Below are positions 1 to 8,293 of a DNA stretch of 64,000 bases, piece after piece (within the stretch, counting starts at the first letter, position 1; every line of letters starts with the position of its first letter). Position numbers and translations under genes: made by a program. This DNA is from an uncultured Flavobacteriales bacterium (GTDB taxonomy: Bacteria; Bacteroidota; Bacteroidia; Flavobacteriales_D; Crocinitomicaceae), in the NCBI GenBank assembly GCA_903935095.1, contig CAIZQH010000003.1, forward strand, positions 62,001 to 126,000, in the 5' to 3' direction. The notes beneath the pieces were generated by a model that worked only from the letters and a program-made list of their open reading frames with translations, was not told the DNA's origin and did not search any database.

Positions 1-988
1 GGTCGTTAACGATTGTTGCACTACTTGCATTCAATAAATTACTTACTTTGAATTCGATGCGGTATTGACTATTGGTGACTGTTTTATTATTTCCGGAAAC
101 CAATGTGATAACTGGCTTTGGACAAGTCGTTGCAGTCGTGTAATTGTTTACGTTACTTGATGTATTTGATTCGCTTCTCCCTCCGCGTGATTTAAAGTTG
201 ATTCTCAGGTAAGCGGAAGTGTAGTGATGCCAATCATTTTTTAATCGAGGTGTTTCAGAAAGATATCCATCAAATGAATCCCCTCTGGTAAACGTTGTTT
301 TGTGTTCAAAACCAAGACTTGTTCTTTTCCCTATCTGATAGCCTAATCCAAAACCTAAACTCGGCATCCATTTTACTAAGTATTGGTTGTTTGACCCACC
401 GTCTAATCTTGTTTCATAAAGTCCGTCGAGTGTGGTAGATAATTGTGGTCCAATTGGACCTGTTTGCTGCATTGATGTGTAGTCGTATAGCGATGTTGAA
501 TCAGCAGATTTTAAGAGATCGCCAAAAGTTTGTGTCCAAGTTAAGCCAACACCTCCAAAAACGTAGGGGTCAAATCCAGTTCTTTCATGTATTCGATTGA
601 GGTGTAAGACCAATTCTAAACTTAAACGACGAACGTCTGTTTGGAAGTTATTTACGTAGATCGAATTGCTATCTAACTTGTAACTATCTAGAGGCCCACC
701 TTGATAATTTTTCAATGAAAATGCAGCTGTGTCTTGTCCCACCCAAGTCCCTGCAAGGTAACGACCCCTCAAATCAAAACTGATTTTTTTTCCATAGTCG
801 TAATTGTAAGAACGACCAAGAATGAGTCCATACCCCGAACTATTGACGTTTTTCACATCGTTCGTATTCCACGTTACACCTGCATTTAACCCAAAAAACC
901 ACTTGGAGTTTATGTCATAGTTGATCCGTTGAGCCTTCGCAAAAGTGAAACTTAGTAACAGGATGTTTAGAATGTACCATTTTTTCAT
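1..988 (-). CDS. Outer-membrane beta-barrel protein, C-terminal part missing (partial)
   Basis: The frame opens with ATG at 988 and stays open through the left window edge, giving 329 residues without a stop. Residues 1-19 form a lipophilic signal peptide ending in a small-residue/Gln cleavage motif (AKAQ). The next 230 residues or so alternate in the way barrel strands do, with phrases such as 'GYGLILGRSYNYDYGKK' and 'LGFGLGYQIGKRTSLGFEH', as in OmpA/PorT-like Bacteroidota porins. After that comes a Ser/Thr/Asn linker and the start of a domain with 'KPVITLVSGNNKTV'. That domain resembles repeated immunoglobulin-like modules in OmpA-family proteins of this group (my recollection, not tested). 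The specific function is unknown. Confidence 0.75.
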   Translation of the reverse strand, partial: MKKWYILNILLLSFTFAKAQRINYDINSKWFFGLNAGVTWNTNDVKNVNSSGYGLILGRSYNYDYGKKISFDLRGRYLAGTWVGQDTAAFSLKNYQGGPLDSYKLDSNSIYVNNFQTDVRRLSLELVLHLNRIHERTGFDPYVFGGVGLTWTQTFGDLLKSADSTSLYDYTSMQQTGPIGPQLSTTLDGLYETRLDGGSNNQYLVKWMPSLGFGLGYQIGKRTSLGFEHKTTFTRGDSFDGYLSETPRLKNDWHHYTSAYLRINFKSRGGRSESNTSSNVNNYTTATTCPKPVITLVSGNNKTVTNSQYRIEFKVSNLLNASSATIVND

Positions 989-1086
989 AATCAGTCTTTT
1001 TAGGTGCCTTACCTATTTTCATGCCAAATTTCCGAAAAAACGGGGAGAAAAAAAATGAAAAAGTGAAGACGGTGGAAATGCGAGGT

Positions 1087-1980
1087 TTATGGGTAATAGG
1101 TAAACTTGGTAAAACGAAGGATCAGCAAGAAATTTGTAGCAACATCGCGTTGAATGGTTGAACCGAGAAGTTGTGTTTTTGTATCGAAAACGATTTGAAG
1201 ATCCTTTTGCAATTCGCCATACCTGAAATAGTGTACTTCTATTAAATTTCCAAAATGGTCATAACGGTATTTCCATTCTTCATCTGCTAGTTCATCTTTT
1301 TCATTGAAATGAGCTTTTGATTCCAAGAGACCTCGGTCATTGTAGGAATATTTTGTGACATGCTCAATGGCGCTCATCCGGTAATTGATTTTTTCCTCCG
1401 TTAAGTAACCATCTGTATTGTAATACCTCACTTCGTTGAGGTAGGGAAGTTTATAAGAGTTATAGCGTATTTGTTCGCGTTCATTTGCACGTAAGATGTA
1501 CTGAAAATACTCGGTATTCATGAGATTTGACTGCAGCACCTCATCTTTTTGATAACGATAAATTTCCCGAAAGCTGCTTTCAGATTCCACTCGATCTAGG
1601 GAGTCATATGTTCTTTTTACCGTGGTAAAACCGCCATTTTCTGTTTTGCGATGTGCCACGAGCTGGTTTCGTGTATTGTACTGATATTGATGAAGGGTGG
1701 TGTCTTTTTTACGGTTAACCGTTCGAATATCGAGGCTTTCGATTAATCGCCCATTTTCGTCGAAGCGGTATCGAAACCAATCGGACGTTTCACGAATGAC
1801 TTCTCCTGGTTTTTTAGTAGAGTAACTGCCTTCCAGGGATTTAATGTGATTTGTTCGGATCACATCACGATTGAAAAAAGGCACATCAGTAAAGGCTTCA
1901 CCTTCTTGATTGAGTAGGATTTGTACTTGTCCTTTCATCGGAAGAATGAAAAGAAGTAGTAAAAAAAGTCCGATTCTCAC
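1087..1980 (-). CDS. Secreted YD-repeat-like protein of unknown function
   Basis: This 297-residue protein begins with a clear signal peptide (about residues 1-18, hydrophobic LLLLFIL core). The body has degenerate tyrosine/aspartate repeats of the kind seen in RHS/YD proteins: 'YDSLDRVES', 'YNDRGLLES', 'YDHFGNLIE', with spaced Tyr-Arg-Tyr strands. It lacks an RHS core, a toxin domain and a T9SS sorting tail. It is therefore more like the small periplasmic or surface proteins with toxin-independent YD repeats that are common in Bacteroidota. It ends about 100 bp upstream of the partial barrel gene and starts 7 bp after the stop of glyS, on the same strand. No function can be assigned. Confidence 0.7.
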   Translation of the reverse strand: MRIGLFLLLLFILPMKGQVQILLNQEGEAFTDVPFFNRDVIRTNHIKSLEGSYSTKKPGEVIRETSDWFRYRFDENGRLIESLDIRTVNRKKDTTLHQYQYNTRNQLVAHRKTENGGFTTVKRTYDSLDRVESESSFREIYRYQKDEVLQSNLMNTEYFQYILRANEREQIRYNSYKLPYLNEVRYYNTDGYLTEEKINYRMSAIEHVTKYSYNDRGLLESKAHFNEKDELADEEWKYRYDHFGNLIEVHYFRYGELQKDLQIVFDTKTQLLGSTIQRDVATNFLLILRFTKFTYYP

Positions 1981-1987
1981 TACGTTC

Positions 1988-3529
1988 CTATAAAGTGCTC
2001 AGCACACTTTTCCAACTCGCTTTCTCTGCTAAAAGTCTCTCTAAATCTGAAATGCCTATGCGAATTTGTTCCATAGTATCTCGATCTCGGACGGTGACCA
2101 TATCATCTGTCAAAGTTTGATGATCAATGGTAATGGAGAATGGGGTTCCAATCGCATCTTGTCTGCGGTAGCGTTTCCCGATGGAATCTTTTTCATCATA
2201 CTGAATGGAGTAGTCAAACTGAAGTTGCTTCATGATTTCACGTGCTTTTTCTGGAAGTCCATCTTTCTTTACCAAAGGCAAAACAGCGGCTTTGTACGGA
2301 GCGAGCACTGCAGGAATGCGTAAAACAACGCGTTCTGAACCGTCTTCTAATTTCTCATTTTGGTAAGCGGCACTTAAAACGGACAAGAACATGCGGTCGA
2401 GACCTACCGATGTTTCCACCACATAAGGCACATAACTTTGGTTTAATTCTGGATCAAAGAATTGCAGTTTCTTCCCTGAGAATTGTTCGTGTTGTTTTAA
2501 ATCGAAGTCAGTTCGCGAGTGAATACCTTCCAGTTCTTTGAATCCCATAGGGAAATTGTATTCGATATCACACGCAGCATTTGCATAGTGCGCTAATTTG
2601 ATGTGGTCGTGAAAACGGTAAAGATTAGCACCGAGTCCAAGGTTTTTATGCCATTTTTCACGGGCCTCTTTCCAGTAGGCGTACCATTTCATTTCTTCAC
2701 CAGGACGAACAAAGAACTGCATTTCCATTTGTTCGAATTCGCGCATACGGAAAATGAACTGACGGGCAACGATTTCGTTGCGGAACGCTTTTCCAATTTG
2801 GGCAATTCCAAAAGGAATTTTCATTCTTCCCGATTTTTGAACATTCAAGAAATTGACAAAAATTCCTTGAGCAGTTTCTGGACGAAGGTATATCGTAGAA
2901 GCATCTCCCGCTAATGAACCAAGTTCGGTAGAGAACATTAAATTAAACTGACGGACATCGGTCCAATTTTTCGTTCCGGAAACGGGACAAACGATTTCCA
3001 AATCCACGATCAAGTTTCGGACTGCTTCTAAATCGTTGTTTTCCAAGGCATCGCGCATGCGATTTTCAATGGAAAGAATCTTTTCCGCATTGCGTTGCAC
3101 ATTTGGATTCGTAGCTCTAAATTGTGTCTCGTCGAAATCAGCTCCGAAGCGATTTTTTCCTTTTTCGACTTCTTTTTCTATTTTCTGGCGGATTTTCTCC
3201 ATGTGTTCTTCTAACAGAACATCTGCGCGGTATCTTTTTTTGGAATCTTTATTGTCAATCAATGGATCATTAAAGGCATCTACATGACCGGAAGCTTTCC
3301 ATGTGGTTGGATGCATAAAGATAGATGCGTCAATTCCAACAATGTTTTCATGCATTTGCACCATCGCTTTCCACCAATAGGTTTTGATGTTGTTTTTTAA
3401 CTCAGAACCCAATTGTCCGTAGTCGTAAGTTGCTGCGAGTCCGTCGTAAATTTCCGATGACGGAAAAATAAATCCGTATTCTTTTGAATGCGAAATAATG
3501 TCCTTGAGTTTGTCTTGATTTTGATCCAT
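1988..3529 (-). CDS. glyS: Glycyl-tRNA synthetase, single-chain class II type
   Basis: This enzyme attaches glycine to tRNA-Gly in the cytoplasm, using ATP. At 513 residues it matches the homodimeric (alpha2) bacterial/archaeal/eukaryotic form, not the alpha/beta form. Recognisable parts are the N-terminal 'YGFIFPSSEIYDGLAATYDYGQLG' segment, class II motif 2 ('GKAFRNEI' then 'RMREFEQME'), motif 3 ('ETSVGLDRM') and a C-terminal anticodon-binding domain. The ATG at 3529 lies only 4 bases after a TAnnTTTG -7 box (3534-3541), so the mRNA may be nearly leaderless. It is followed after 7 bp by the YD-repeat-like gene. Confidence 0.96.
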   Translation of the reverse strand: MDQNQDKLKDIISHSKEYGFIFPSSEIYDGLAATYDYGQLGSELKNNIKTYWWKAMVQMHENIVGIDASIFMHPTTWKASGHVDAFNDPLIDNKDSKKRYRADVLLEEHMEKIRQKIEKEVEKGKNRFGADFDETQFRATNPNVQRNAEKILSIENRMRDALENNDLEAVRNLIVDLEIVCPVSGTKNWTDVRQFNLMFSTELGSLAGDASTIYLRPETAQGIFVNFLNVQKSGRMKIPFGIAQIGKAFRNEIVARQFIFRMREFEQMEMQFFVRPGEEMKWYAYWKEAREKWHKNLGLGANLYRFHDHIKLAHYANAACDIEYNFPMGFKELEGIHSRTDFDLKQHEQFSGKKLQFFDPELNQSYVPYVVETSVGLDRMFLSVLSAAYQNEKLEDGSERVVLRIPAVLAPYKAAVLPLVKKDGLPEKAREIMKQLQFDYSIQYDEKDSIGKRYRRQDAIGTPFSITIDHQTLTDDMVTVRDRDTMEQIRIGISDLERLLAEKASWKSVLSTL

Positions 3530-3533
3530 GATG

Positions 3534-3541
3534 CAAAGTTA
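3534..3541 (-). promoter_or_regulatory. Promoter -7 box of glyS, leaderless arrangement
   Basis: On the minus strand the sequence reads TAACTTTG, a full match to the Bacteroidota -7 consensus TAnnTTTG. CATC and then the ATG of glyS follow directly. Transcription would start at or within a base or two of the start codon. The same TTTGCATCATG string occurs at the DUF2480 gene (31,789-31,803). Confidence 0.5.
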
Positions 3542-3629
3542 GCCCTTCTGAAGATTTGAGCGTCAAATTCCGAAAACAATTTCAACAAGGGATTTTTGAT
3601 AGATTCTGTCGATTCCGTACTTTTACCTC

Positions 3630-4370
3630 ATGCGATTTTACCTTTCCACATCCGAATTTATCGAAACGAGCGAAGCAATCGATCTATCTATTACGCTACA
3701 AGCTTCGAGTGAAAACGTTAGGGCATGGTACGTTGATCCACCTCGGATGGAAGCAGTTCGTGCCAATGGATTCATTGGAAGCATCAAAGAAGGGGGAAGT
3801 GTAAATTTCCGTGATGTGTTTTTTAATCCGCATGGACATGGAACACACACGGAGTGTTGTGGACACATCACGCAAGAAGTATATGCCGTAAATGACGTCT
3901 TGAAGGAGTTTTTTTACCGAGCGAGGGTAATTACCGTTGATCCGATGCCATTGGAAAATGGGGACCTTGTGGTTCAAGCAGCTCAAATCGCACCTTTTTT
4001 ATCAAAAGAATTTTCTGAGGCGGTCATTATTCGCACGCTACCAAATACATCGAAGAAAAAAGCACTGAATTACTCTGGAACAAATCCATGTTATTTTGAT
4101 GTGGAAATTGTGGAATTATTGAATGAATTCAATGTGAAACATTTTTTGATTGATCAACCCTCTGTGGATCGAGAAGAGGATGGAGGCGATTTAATTTTTC
4201 ACCATGCTTTTTGGAATGTACCAAAGAATCCAAATTTCGATCGAACCATTACCGAGTTAATTTATGTCCCAAATGAAGTGCTAGATGGAAACTACATTCT
4301 TGAAATTCAGATGGCTGCATTTAAAAATGATGCGAGTCCAAGTAGACCAGTCCTATATAAGATACAATAA
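3630..4370 (+). CDS. Cyclase-family (kynurenine-formamidase-like) metal-dependent hydrolase
   Basis: This 246-residue protein belongs to the cyclase superfamily (PF04199). Members are metal-dependent hydrolases and include arylformamidases acting on N-formyl-kynurenine. The signature is 'HGHGTHTECCGHI' at about residues 69-81, equivalent to the family's HxGTHxDxPxH metal ligands. The usual Asp-x-Pro is replaced by Glu-Cys-Cys, so the metal site may differ from the classical enzymes. A later 'FLIDQPSVDREEDGG' segment and 'HHAFWN' also fit the fold. It is a single gene, divergent from glyS and convergent with the small RNA and YHYH gene. The sequence TACTTTTACCTC lies directly before the ATG and may be an imperfect -7 box. 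The substrate cannot be read from the sequence. Confidence 0.8.
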   Translation: MRFYLSTSEFIETSEAIDLSITLQASSENVRAWYVDPPRMEAVRANGFIGSIKEGGSVNFRDVFFNPHGHGTHTECCGHITQEVYAVNDVLKEFFYRARVITVDPMPLENGDLVVQAAQIAPFLSKEFSEAVIIRTLPNTSKKKALNYSGTNPCYFDVEIVELLNEFNVKHFLIDQPSVDREEDGGDLIFHHAFWNVPKNPNFDRTITELIYVPNEVLDGNYILEIQMAAFKNDASPSRPVLYKIQ

Positions 4371-4577
4371 AAAAAGGGCTTTTCAGCCCTTCCTAGTAGT
4401 AGACATTAAAGTCTGAGTGGTACAATTTAAGTAATAAGGACAGGAGCTTCTTATATATATTCCCGAAGGACGTCGACAAAAACTATTAAACTCTTATCAA
4501 ACTAGAAAATGAAACTGCCTCTCCAAGCAGCCTGTCAACTTCTATATATAAAAAGAATCCTGTTTCTCTCCTTATTT
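4371..4577 (-). ncRNA. Candidate structured small RNA, possibly 6S-like (6S-Flavo type)
   Basis: This fills the gap between two convergent genes and has three features in the right order on the minus strand. First, a -7-like box TATATTTA lies at 4583-4590. Second, a long-range stem pairs AATAAGGA (4576 to 4569) with TCCTTATT (4440 to 4433), enclosing a possible inner GACAGG/CCTGTC pairing (4536-4531 with 4444-4439) and a C(UUCG)G loop near 4470. Third, a 7-bp GC-rich hairpin (4391-4374) ends in a run of T. The box would put transcription start exactly at the 5' strand of the outer stem. A long closed-end rod with an internal bubble is typical of 6S RNA, which binds sigma70 RNA polymerase, and a Bacteroidota family (6S-Flavo) is known. 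I did not fold it or compare it with a covariance model, so the 6S label is a guess. Confidence 0.45.
4374..4391 (-). terminator. Rho-independent terminator of the candidate small RNA
   Basis: Arms AAGGGCT and AGCCCTT form a 7-bp stem with a 4-base loop. On the minus strand it is followed by a T tract (AAGCCCTTTTTTTATT). On the plus strand no T tract follows, so its orientation suits the minus-strand RNA and not the cyclase gene. Confidence 0.65.
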
Positions 4578-4717
4578 CATTCTAAATATAGATAGTTAGT
4601 TTGAATAAAAATCCCACAAATGAATATACGCGACTGTCAAATGAACAAAGCGCCTATTTTCACGAATATTTGCTTTTTCATTCCTCGAAAAAAGAAGATA
4701 ATTGAACGAATGGAAGC

Positions 4718-4755
4718 AAAAAAGGCACATGGGAATCATGTGCCTTTCTTTTTTG
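4718..4755. terminator. Bidirectional terminator between cyclase/sRNA region and YHYH gene
   Basis: A 10-bp stem (AAAGGCACAT / ATGTGCCTTT) encloses a 7-base loop. T-rich sequence follows on the plus strand (CTTTCTTTTTTG) and also on the minus strand (CCTTTTTTGCTTCC). It lies 17 bp beyond the stop of the minus-strand YHYH gene and is probably that gene's terminator. Confidence 0.8.
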
Positions 4756-4771
4756 TTCCTAGTTTACTCTA

Positions 4772-6130
4772 TTATTCAATAACTAATTTCTTTGTGCCGG
4801 CTTGACCGCTAATTTTAACCTGATAGATTCCTTTGTAAAGGGTGTCTACTTGTAAATAAGCAATCGTACTTCCCTGTACAATTTGTTTAACTTGAATGAG
4901 TTTCCCTAAAGCATCATACAATTCAACGGTGTAAGACTGATTTGTCAAATCATTTACTTGTACCATGATGATGTCATTGCTTGGATTTGGGTAAACGGAC
5001 CAGTCGTTTTCTTTCAATTCATTGATTCCTACATTCGAAGTATAGGTAGTGACAGTCTCAGAAATAGCGGTAACTTTCGCTGCTGTTTTTACCCCGTAAA
5101 AGGTTGGTCCAACCACGTATGGGTACGCTGAATTCCATTCCTCATTCACAGTCGCAAAATAACAATAGATTCCATTTGGATACTCAGGAGTGACACAAAC
5201 TCGTCCATTATGAATGTCTAAATAATCAGACTGAGAATGATTGATAAATTCATAGTCTTCACGGAAATATCCAAGTGGATATGTTGTGCTAACCGTTGGT
5301 CCGTCTGGCACGTCTGTTCCATCAGCCCAAATAGTTCTTGCAGTGATGTTTCTTAATTGATAACCGGATTTAATGCGGGTAATTCCGCCCGTTCCATCGG
5401 CGTTTTTAAATCCATATGCACCGTAAATCGGAAAGCCATCATACGCATAACCAATTAAAGGTGAATGAACCGTTGAATCAATCACATAAAGTCCATCGGC
5501 ATCGTACAAATCACACACATTCGAAATAACGGTAAGGTCCAATTTAAACGCACTTGGATTTTGGTGGTGGTGGTAATTACCCATCGCTGGGTGTCCTTTG
5601 GAACAATCGAATCCTGCTTTTTCCGCTGGAATGGCATCTCGATTCCAAGAAAAGGATGCACCTGGTCCTCCCGGACAAGGAGACATTCCAGGCAAACCGC
5701 CGCATAACGAATTCGAGTTTGAATTCCAAGCCACGCCATCGCGGTAGTCAAATAAGGCGACACCATTGATGAAAATCCCAATATTTCCACCGGTCGTGTT
5801 TGTTAACGTTCCCGTATTTTGGGTAGGATTAAGTGGCATTTTGAAAATTGCATTTTGTCTCGTTGCCAAGGATGGATTTCCATCCATAAATGGACCTGTG
5901 ATGTACGAAGGAACGCCTGTTGTTGTCACATAAACCCAATTGTTTGAGTACTGAACCGTTTGAACATTCGCCAAGGTTGTTTCATTGATTGGCGTGGAAT
6001 TCCCTTGAACATAGTGTCTTCCTGTGATTCCTGTTGTATTGATGAGCCAGTGTTCAATTGCTGGATTTAACTGTGCCATTGCCTGCTGACAGCAAACGAT
6101 AAGCAAAAATAAAAGGTTTAATTTTTTCAT
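4772..6130 (-). CDS. Secreted YHYH-domain protein with T9SS type A sorting domain
   Basis: This 452-residue protein has a Sec signal peptide (1-20), a YHYH-type domain (about 115-345) and a C-terminal sorting domain (about 375-452, 'YPNPSND' ... 'KGIYQVKIS' ... 'KKLVIE') that sends it through SprA and the rest of the T9SS. The YHYH core is visible as 'GNYHHHQNP' (184-192), 'HSPLIGYAYDGFPIYG' (222-237) and 'LGYFREDYEF'. The clustered His/Tyr residues suggest a metal site, but the domain's biochemical role is not known to me. It is the last gene of the ECF-sigma operon, 28 bp after the peroxidase. A motif shared with other operon starts (6149-6164) precedes it, so it may also have its own promoter. 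Confidence 0.85.
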   Translation of the reverse strand: MKKLNLLFLLIVCCQQAMAQLNPAIEHWLINTTGITGRHYVQGNSTPINETTLANVQTVQYSNNWVYVTTTGVPSYITGPFMDGNPSLATRQNAIFKMPLNPTQNTGTLTNTTGGNIGIFINGVALFDYRDGVAWNSNSNSLCGGLPGMSPCPGGPGASFSWNRDAIPAEKAGFDCSKGHPAMGNYHHHQNPSAFKLDLTVISNVCDLYDADGLYVIDSTVHSPLIGYAYDGFPIYGAYGFKNADGTGGITRIKSGYQLRNITARTIWADGTDVPDGPTVSTTYPLGYFREDYEFINHSQSDYLDIHNGRVCVTPEYPNGIYCYFATVNEEWNSAYPYVVGPTFYGVKTAAKVTAISETVTTYTSNVGINELKENDWSVYPNPSNDIIMVQVNDLTNQSYTVELYDALGKLIQVKQIVQGSTIAYLQVDTLYKGIYQVKISGQAGTKKLVIE

Positions 6131-6148
6131 GATTTTTCTGTTTGAATA

Positions 6149-6164
6149 GATTTAGATGTTAATT
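6149..6164 (-). promoter_or_regulatory. Recurring motif TTAACATCTAA upstream of the YHYH gene
   Basis: On the minus strand the sequence reads AATTAACATCTAAATC, about 20-35 bp before the ATG and across the stop codon of the peroxidase gene. Related copies stand before the small membrane protein (8547-8560) and the ECF sigma factor (9155-9164). It could be part of the promoter recognised by the operon's own sigma factor; that is inference. Confidence 0.35.
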
Positions 6165-7202
6165 CTTTTGAAAACTTGCATTTCGCTCATTTTTCGGGTA
6201 TTTAAACGAAGGATTGAAAAGAAATTCTTGGTCGCTTAAGGCTTTTAAAAAGGCAATGAGATCCTTTTGCTCATTAGAAGTGAGGAGTCTGTTAATTTTT
6301 TTTAGTTCTTTACTAAAGTAAGGTTGCTGCTCATGCAAATTCCCATAGTGATTGAGTACTTCCTTCAAGTGTTTGTAGCGTCCATCGTGCATGTAGGGGA
6401 AACTAAACTCCACATTACGGAGCGTTGGAATTTTAAACAGGAGAGAATCTTCCTTTCGGTTGGTAATGCCCATGCGTCCGTAGTCATTGAGCGCAGGGAC
6501 AAGCGCAATCCCGTTGGATTTAAATTCATTCTTCATAAACAATGGTTCTTGATGACAAGAAGCACAGTATTTTTTAAACAGCTGGTATCCAGATTTCTCC
6601 TGATTGGTAAAGCTGGACTCGCCTCGTTTTACCTGGTCATATTTTGAATTCGCCGAAACGAGGGATACCGTAAAGCTGGCAAGTGCTTTCAACATGGATG
6701 CTGTTTCAATCACACTGTCGCCAAAAGCAAGGTAAAAACGATTTCGATAAAAGGACGACTGGTTTAACCTACGAAGAACTTCATCTAGTCGATTGTCCAT
6801 CTCCTTCGCATGCGTGAGTGGATTAATCGCTTGTTTATTTAAAGAACTCACGCCACCATCCCAGTGAAAAAATTGCTGCCAAGCCAAATTAATGAGAACA
6901 GGTGCATTTCGTGTTCCGATTTTTCCATCAATGCCATGACTTAAGGAGTGATCAATGTGTGTAAATCCAGAATATTGAAGGTGACAATTCGCACATGAAA
7001 TGGTGCTGTCTCTGGAAAGATCAGGGTCGTAAAACAAGGTGCGTCCCAACTCAAATTTTTCTTTCGAAAGTGGATTTTGCACGAAGTCGTAGTGGGGTTT
7101 CGGCCATTTTGCGGGAATATAAAAAGGAGTTTCCTCTTGGATTCCAGCAAGGAAAAGCCAACAAGCTACAACGGTCCATAAAACGATCAAAAACGGTTTC
7201 AT
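6159..7202 (-). CDS. Di-heme cytochrome c peroxidase / MbnH (MauG)-type enzyme
   Basis: This 347-residue periplasmic protein carries two CxxCH c-heme sites, CANCH (residues 70-74) and CASCH (213-217), after an N-terminal hydrophobic export segment. The spacing, the 'FHWDGG' segment with its tryptophan and the 'PTLRNVEFSFPYMHDG' motif before the second domain's distal region are those of the CCP/MauG superfamily. The MbnP-like partner directly upstream points to the MbnH branch, whose characterised member oxidises a tryptophan of MbnP to kynurenine to create a copper site. The start was set at 7202 because it gives an ATGA overlap with the MbnP-like gene and removes 11 extra residues before the hydrophobic stretch. 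Confidence 0.88.
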   Translation of the reverse strand: MKPFLIVLWTVVACWLFLAGIQEETPFYIPAKWPKPHYDFVQNPLSKEKFELGRTLFYDPDLSRDSTISCANCHLQYSGFTHIDHSLSHGIDGKIGTRNAPVLINLAWQQFFHWDGGVSSLNKQAINPLTHAKEMDNRLDEVLRRLNQSSFYRNRFYLAFGDSVIETASMLKALASFTVSLVSANSKYDQVKRGESSFTNQEKSGYQLFKKYCASCHQEPLFMKNEFKSNGIALVPALNDYGRMGITNRKEDSLLFKIPTLRNVEFSFPYMHDGRYKHLKEVLNHYGNLHEQQPYFSKELKKINRLLTSNEQKDLIAFLKALSDQEFLFNPSFKYPKNERNASFQKN

Positions 7203-7849
7203 TCGGAGCGAAAGTTTTTGGATAGTTCCCGGCAATAAGATTGGGCAAGTTTCCCCGGAATCAAGACGCTTTGCACCAAAGGAAAATCGACTGCTTGCTC
7301 AAAAAATGGTTTAATATCCAAAATGAGGGTATTCCCCTTGATAGCTAAATTAATGGATTCATTCGTTTCAAATGGCTGTCGGTATCCACCTAAATGGTAT
7401 TCAAAGGTTTGGTCAGTTAAAGGAATGGAAGATGAGGTCCCGGTGCATTTGAATTGAATGTAACCAGAATTCCATGCCCAGTACATGCCATTCATGGGAT
7501 TCAATGGTCCATCGACACTTTCAGACACATGATAGGAACTATCGAGTCCAAAATGGAAACGGAGTGATTGGTATTCTGCTACAGGAAAATCGGGAAATAA
7601 CTGGAGAGAACTTGGATCCTCAAGATCAATAAATCGCGGTCCAACGAGTACCTGTTTTCTTGTTTCTTGTTCAAATTGAAAGTCTGAAAGATAGAGTTTC
7701 AGTTCGTGAAATATCAAACTGTCCTTTCCGAGAAAGTAGTATTTTTCTAAATTAATTCGTTCGCTTCCCCAACGAACAGAAACATTTAATTGTGTGTGAC
7801 CTTGGTGGAAAAAAGTCATGAATACAAAGAATGTGACAAGTTGATTCAT
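7199..7849 (-). CDS. MbnP-like secreted protein
   Basis: This 216-residue protein starts with a signal peptide (about 1-20) and matches the MbnP-like family (PF20243). Visible features are 'LYLSDFQFE' in the first sheet and the hallmark 'GMYWAWNSGYIQFKC' segment, followed by a 'YHLGGY' stretch. In methanotrophs MbnP binds copper after its partner MbnH modifies a tryptophan; the Trp pair in the hallmark segment is the natural candidate here. The ATG at 7849 overlaps the stop of the preceding gene (ATGA), and its own TGA overlaps the ATG of the MbnH-type peroxidase. The two are therefore translationally coupled and almost certainly act together. Confidence 0.8.
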   Translation of the reverse strand: MNQLVTFFVFMTFFHQGHTQLNVSVRWGSERINLEKYYFLGKDSLIFHELKLYLSDFQFEQETRKQVLVGPRFIDLEDPSSLQLFPDFPVAEYQSLRFHFGLDSSYHVSESVDGPLNPMNGMYWAWNSGYIQFKCTGTSSSIPLTDQTFEYHLGGYRQPFETNESINLAIKGNTLILDIKPFFEQAVDFPLVQSVLIPGKLAQSYCRELSKNFRSE

Positions 7850-8283
7850 GGTCTTCCTTTGGGACCAGGTTTCCCTGTTCGATCTATCATGCGACGAACC
7901 ACGCGATTTAGTGCTTTTTGTTGTTTTTTCGTGCAATGTTGTTTCAACCGAATGAAGTGATCGAAGGTACAAGAATCAATTTGAAATTGAATACGGCTAA
8001 CAACAGCAAAAATATGTTGGTTTTGGTCCGATTTTTTTGGATCTAGACTAACCTTTCTTCTCCATGATTTTTGTTGGTTTAAAAGCCGGTCTTTTTCACG
8101 AACATGACGTTTAAATTCATTGTCTGCCCAATGTGCTTCCTTACCTTTCATGTCGAGTGCTAAATACAATTTTGGTGGATGTGGTGGTCCTTCTTGTCCA
8201 CGCTTGTTCAATTCAAGTAGTAAAAACCCATTGATAAAAATCAATATTCCAATGCAGACAAGTAATAAACGATTTGCTTTCAT
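7846..8283 (-). CDS. Membrane-anchored Spy/CpxP-like periplasmic protein
   Basis: This 145-residue protein has one N-terminal hydrophobic segment (about residues 4-22) and a basic, helical periplasmic part rich in Lys, Arg, Gln and His. The arrangement of a helix, 'SCTFDHFIRLKQHCTKKQQKALNRVVRRMI' spacing and a Pro/Gly tail resembles Spy/CpxP/ZraP-type periplasmic chaperones or metal sensors, which Bacteroidota often encode beside ECF sigma factors. The sequence similarity is weak and family membership is inferred from shape and context. The chosen start (ATG 8283) lies 10 bp after the preceding stop. The stop overlaps the MbnP-like start. Confidence 0.6.
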   Translation of the reverse strand: MKANRLLLVCIGILIFINGFLLLELNKRGQEGPPHPPKLYLALDMKGKEAHWADNEFKRHVREKDRLLNQQKSWRRKVSLDPKKSDQNQHIFAVVSRIQFQIDSCTFDHFIRLKQHCTKKQQKALNRVVRRMIDRTGKPGPKGRP

Positions 8284-8293
8284 TTTTTCGGTA

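Noticed and set aside
1087-1980. RHS toxin / contact-dependent weapon
   Set aside because: Only degenerate YD-like repeats are present; there is no RHS core, cleavage motif, toxin domain or immunity gene.
4620-4805. 61-codon plus-strand frame
   Set aside because: It spans the bidirectional terminator and enters the YHYH gene in antisense. No start context.
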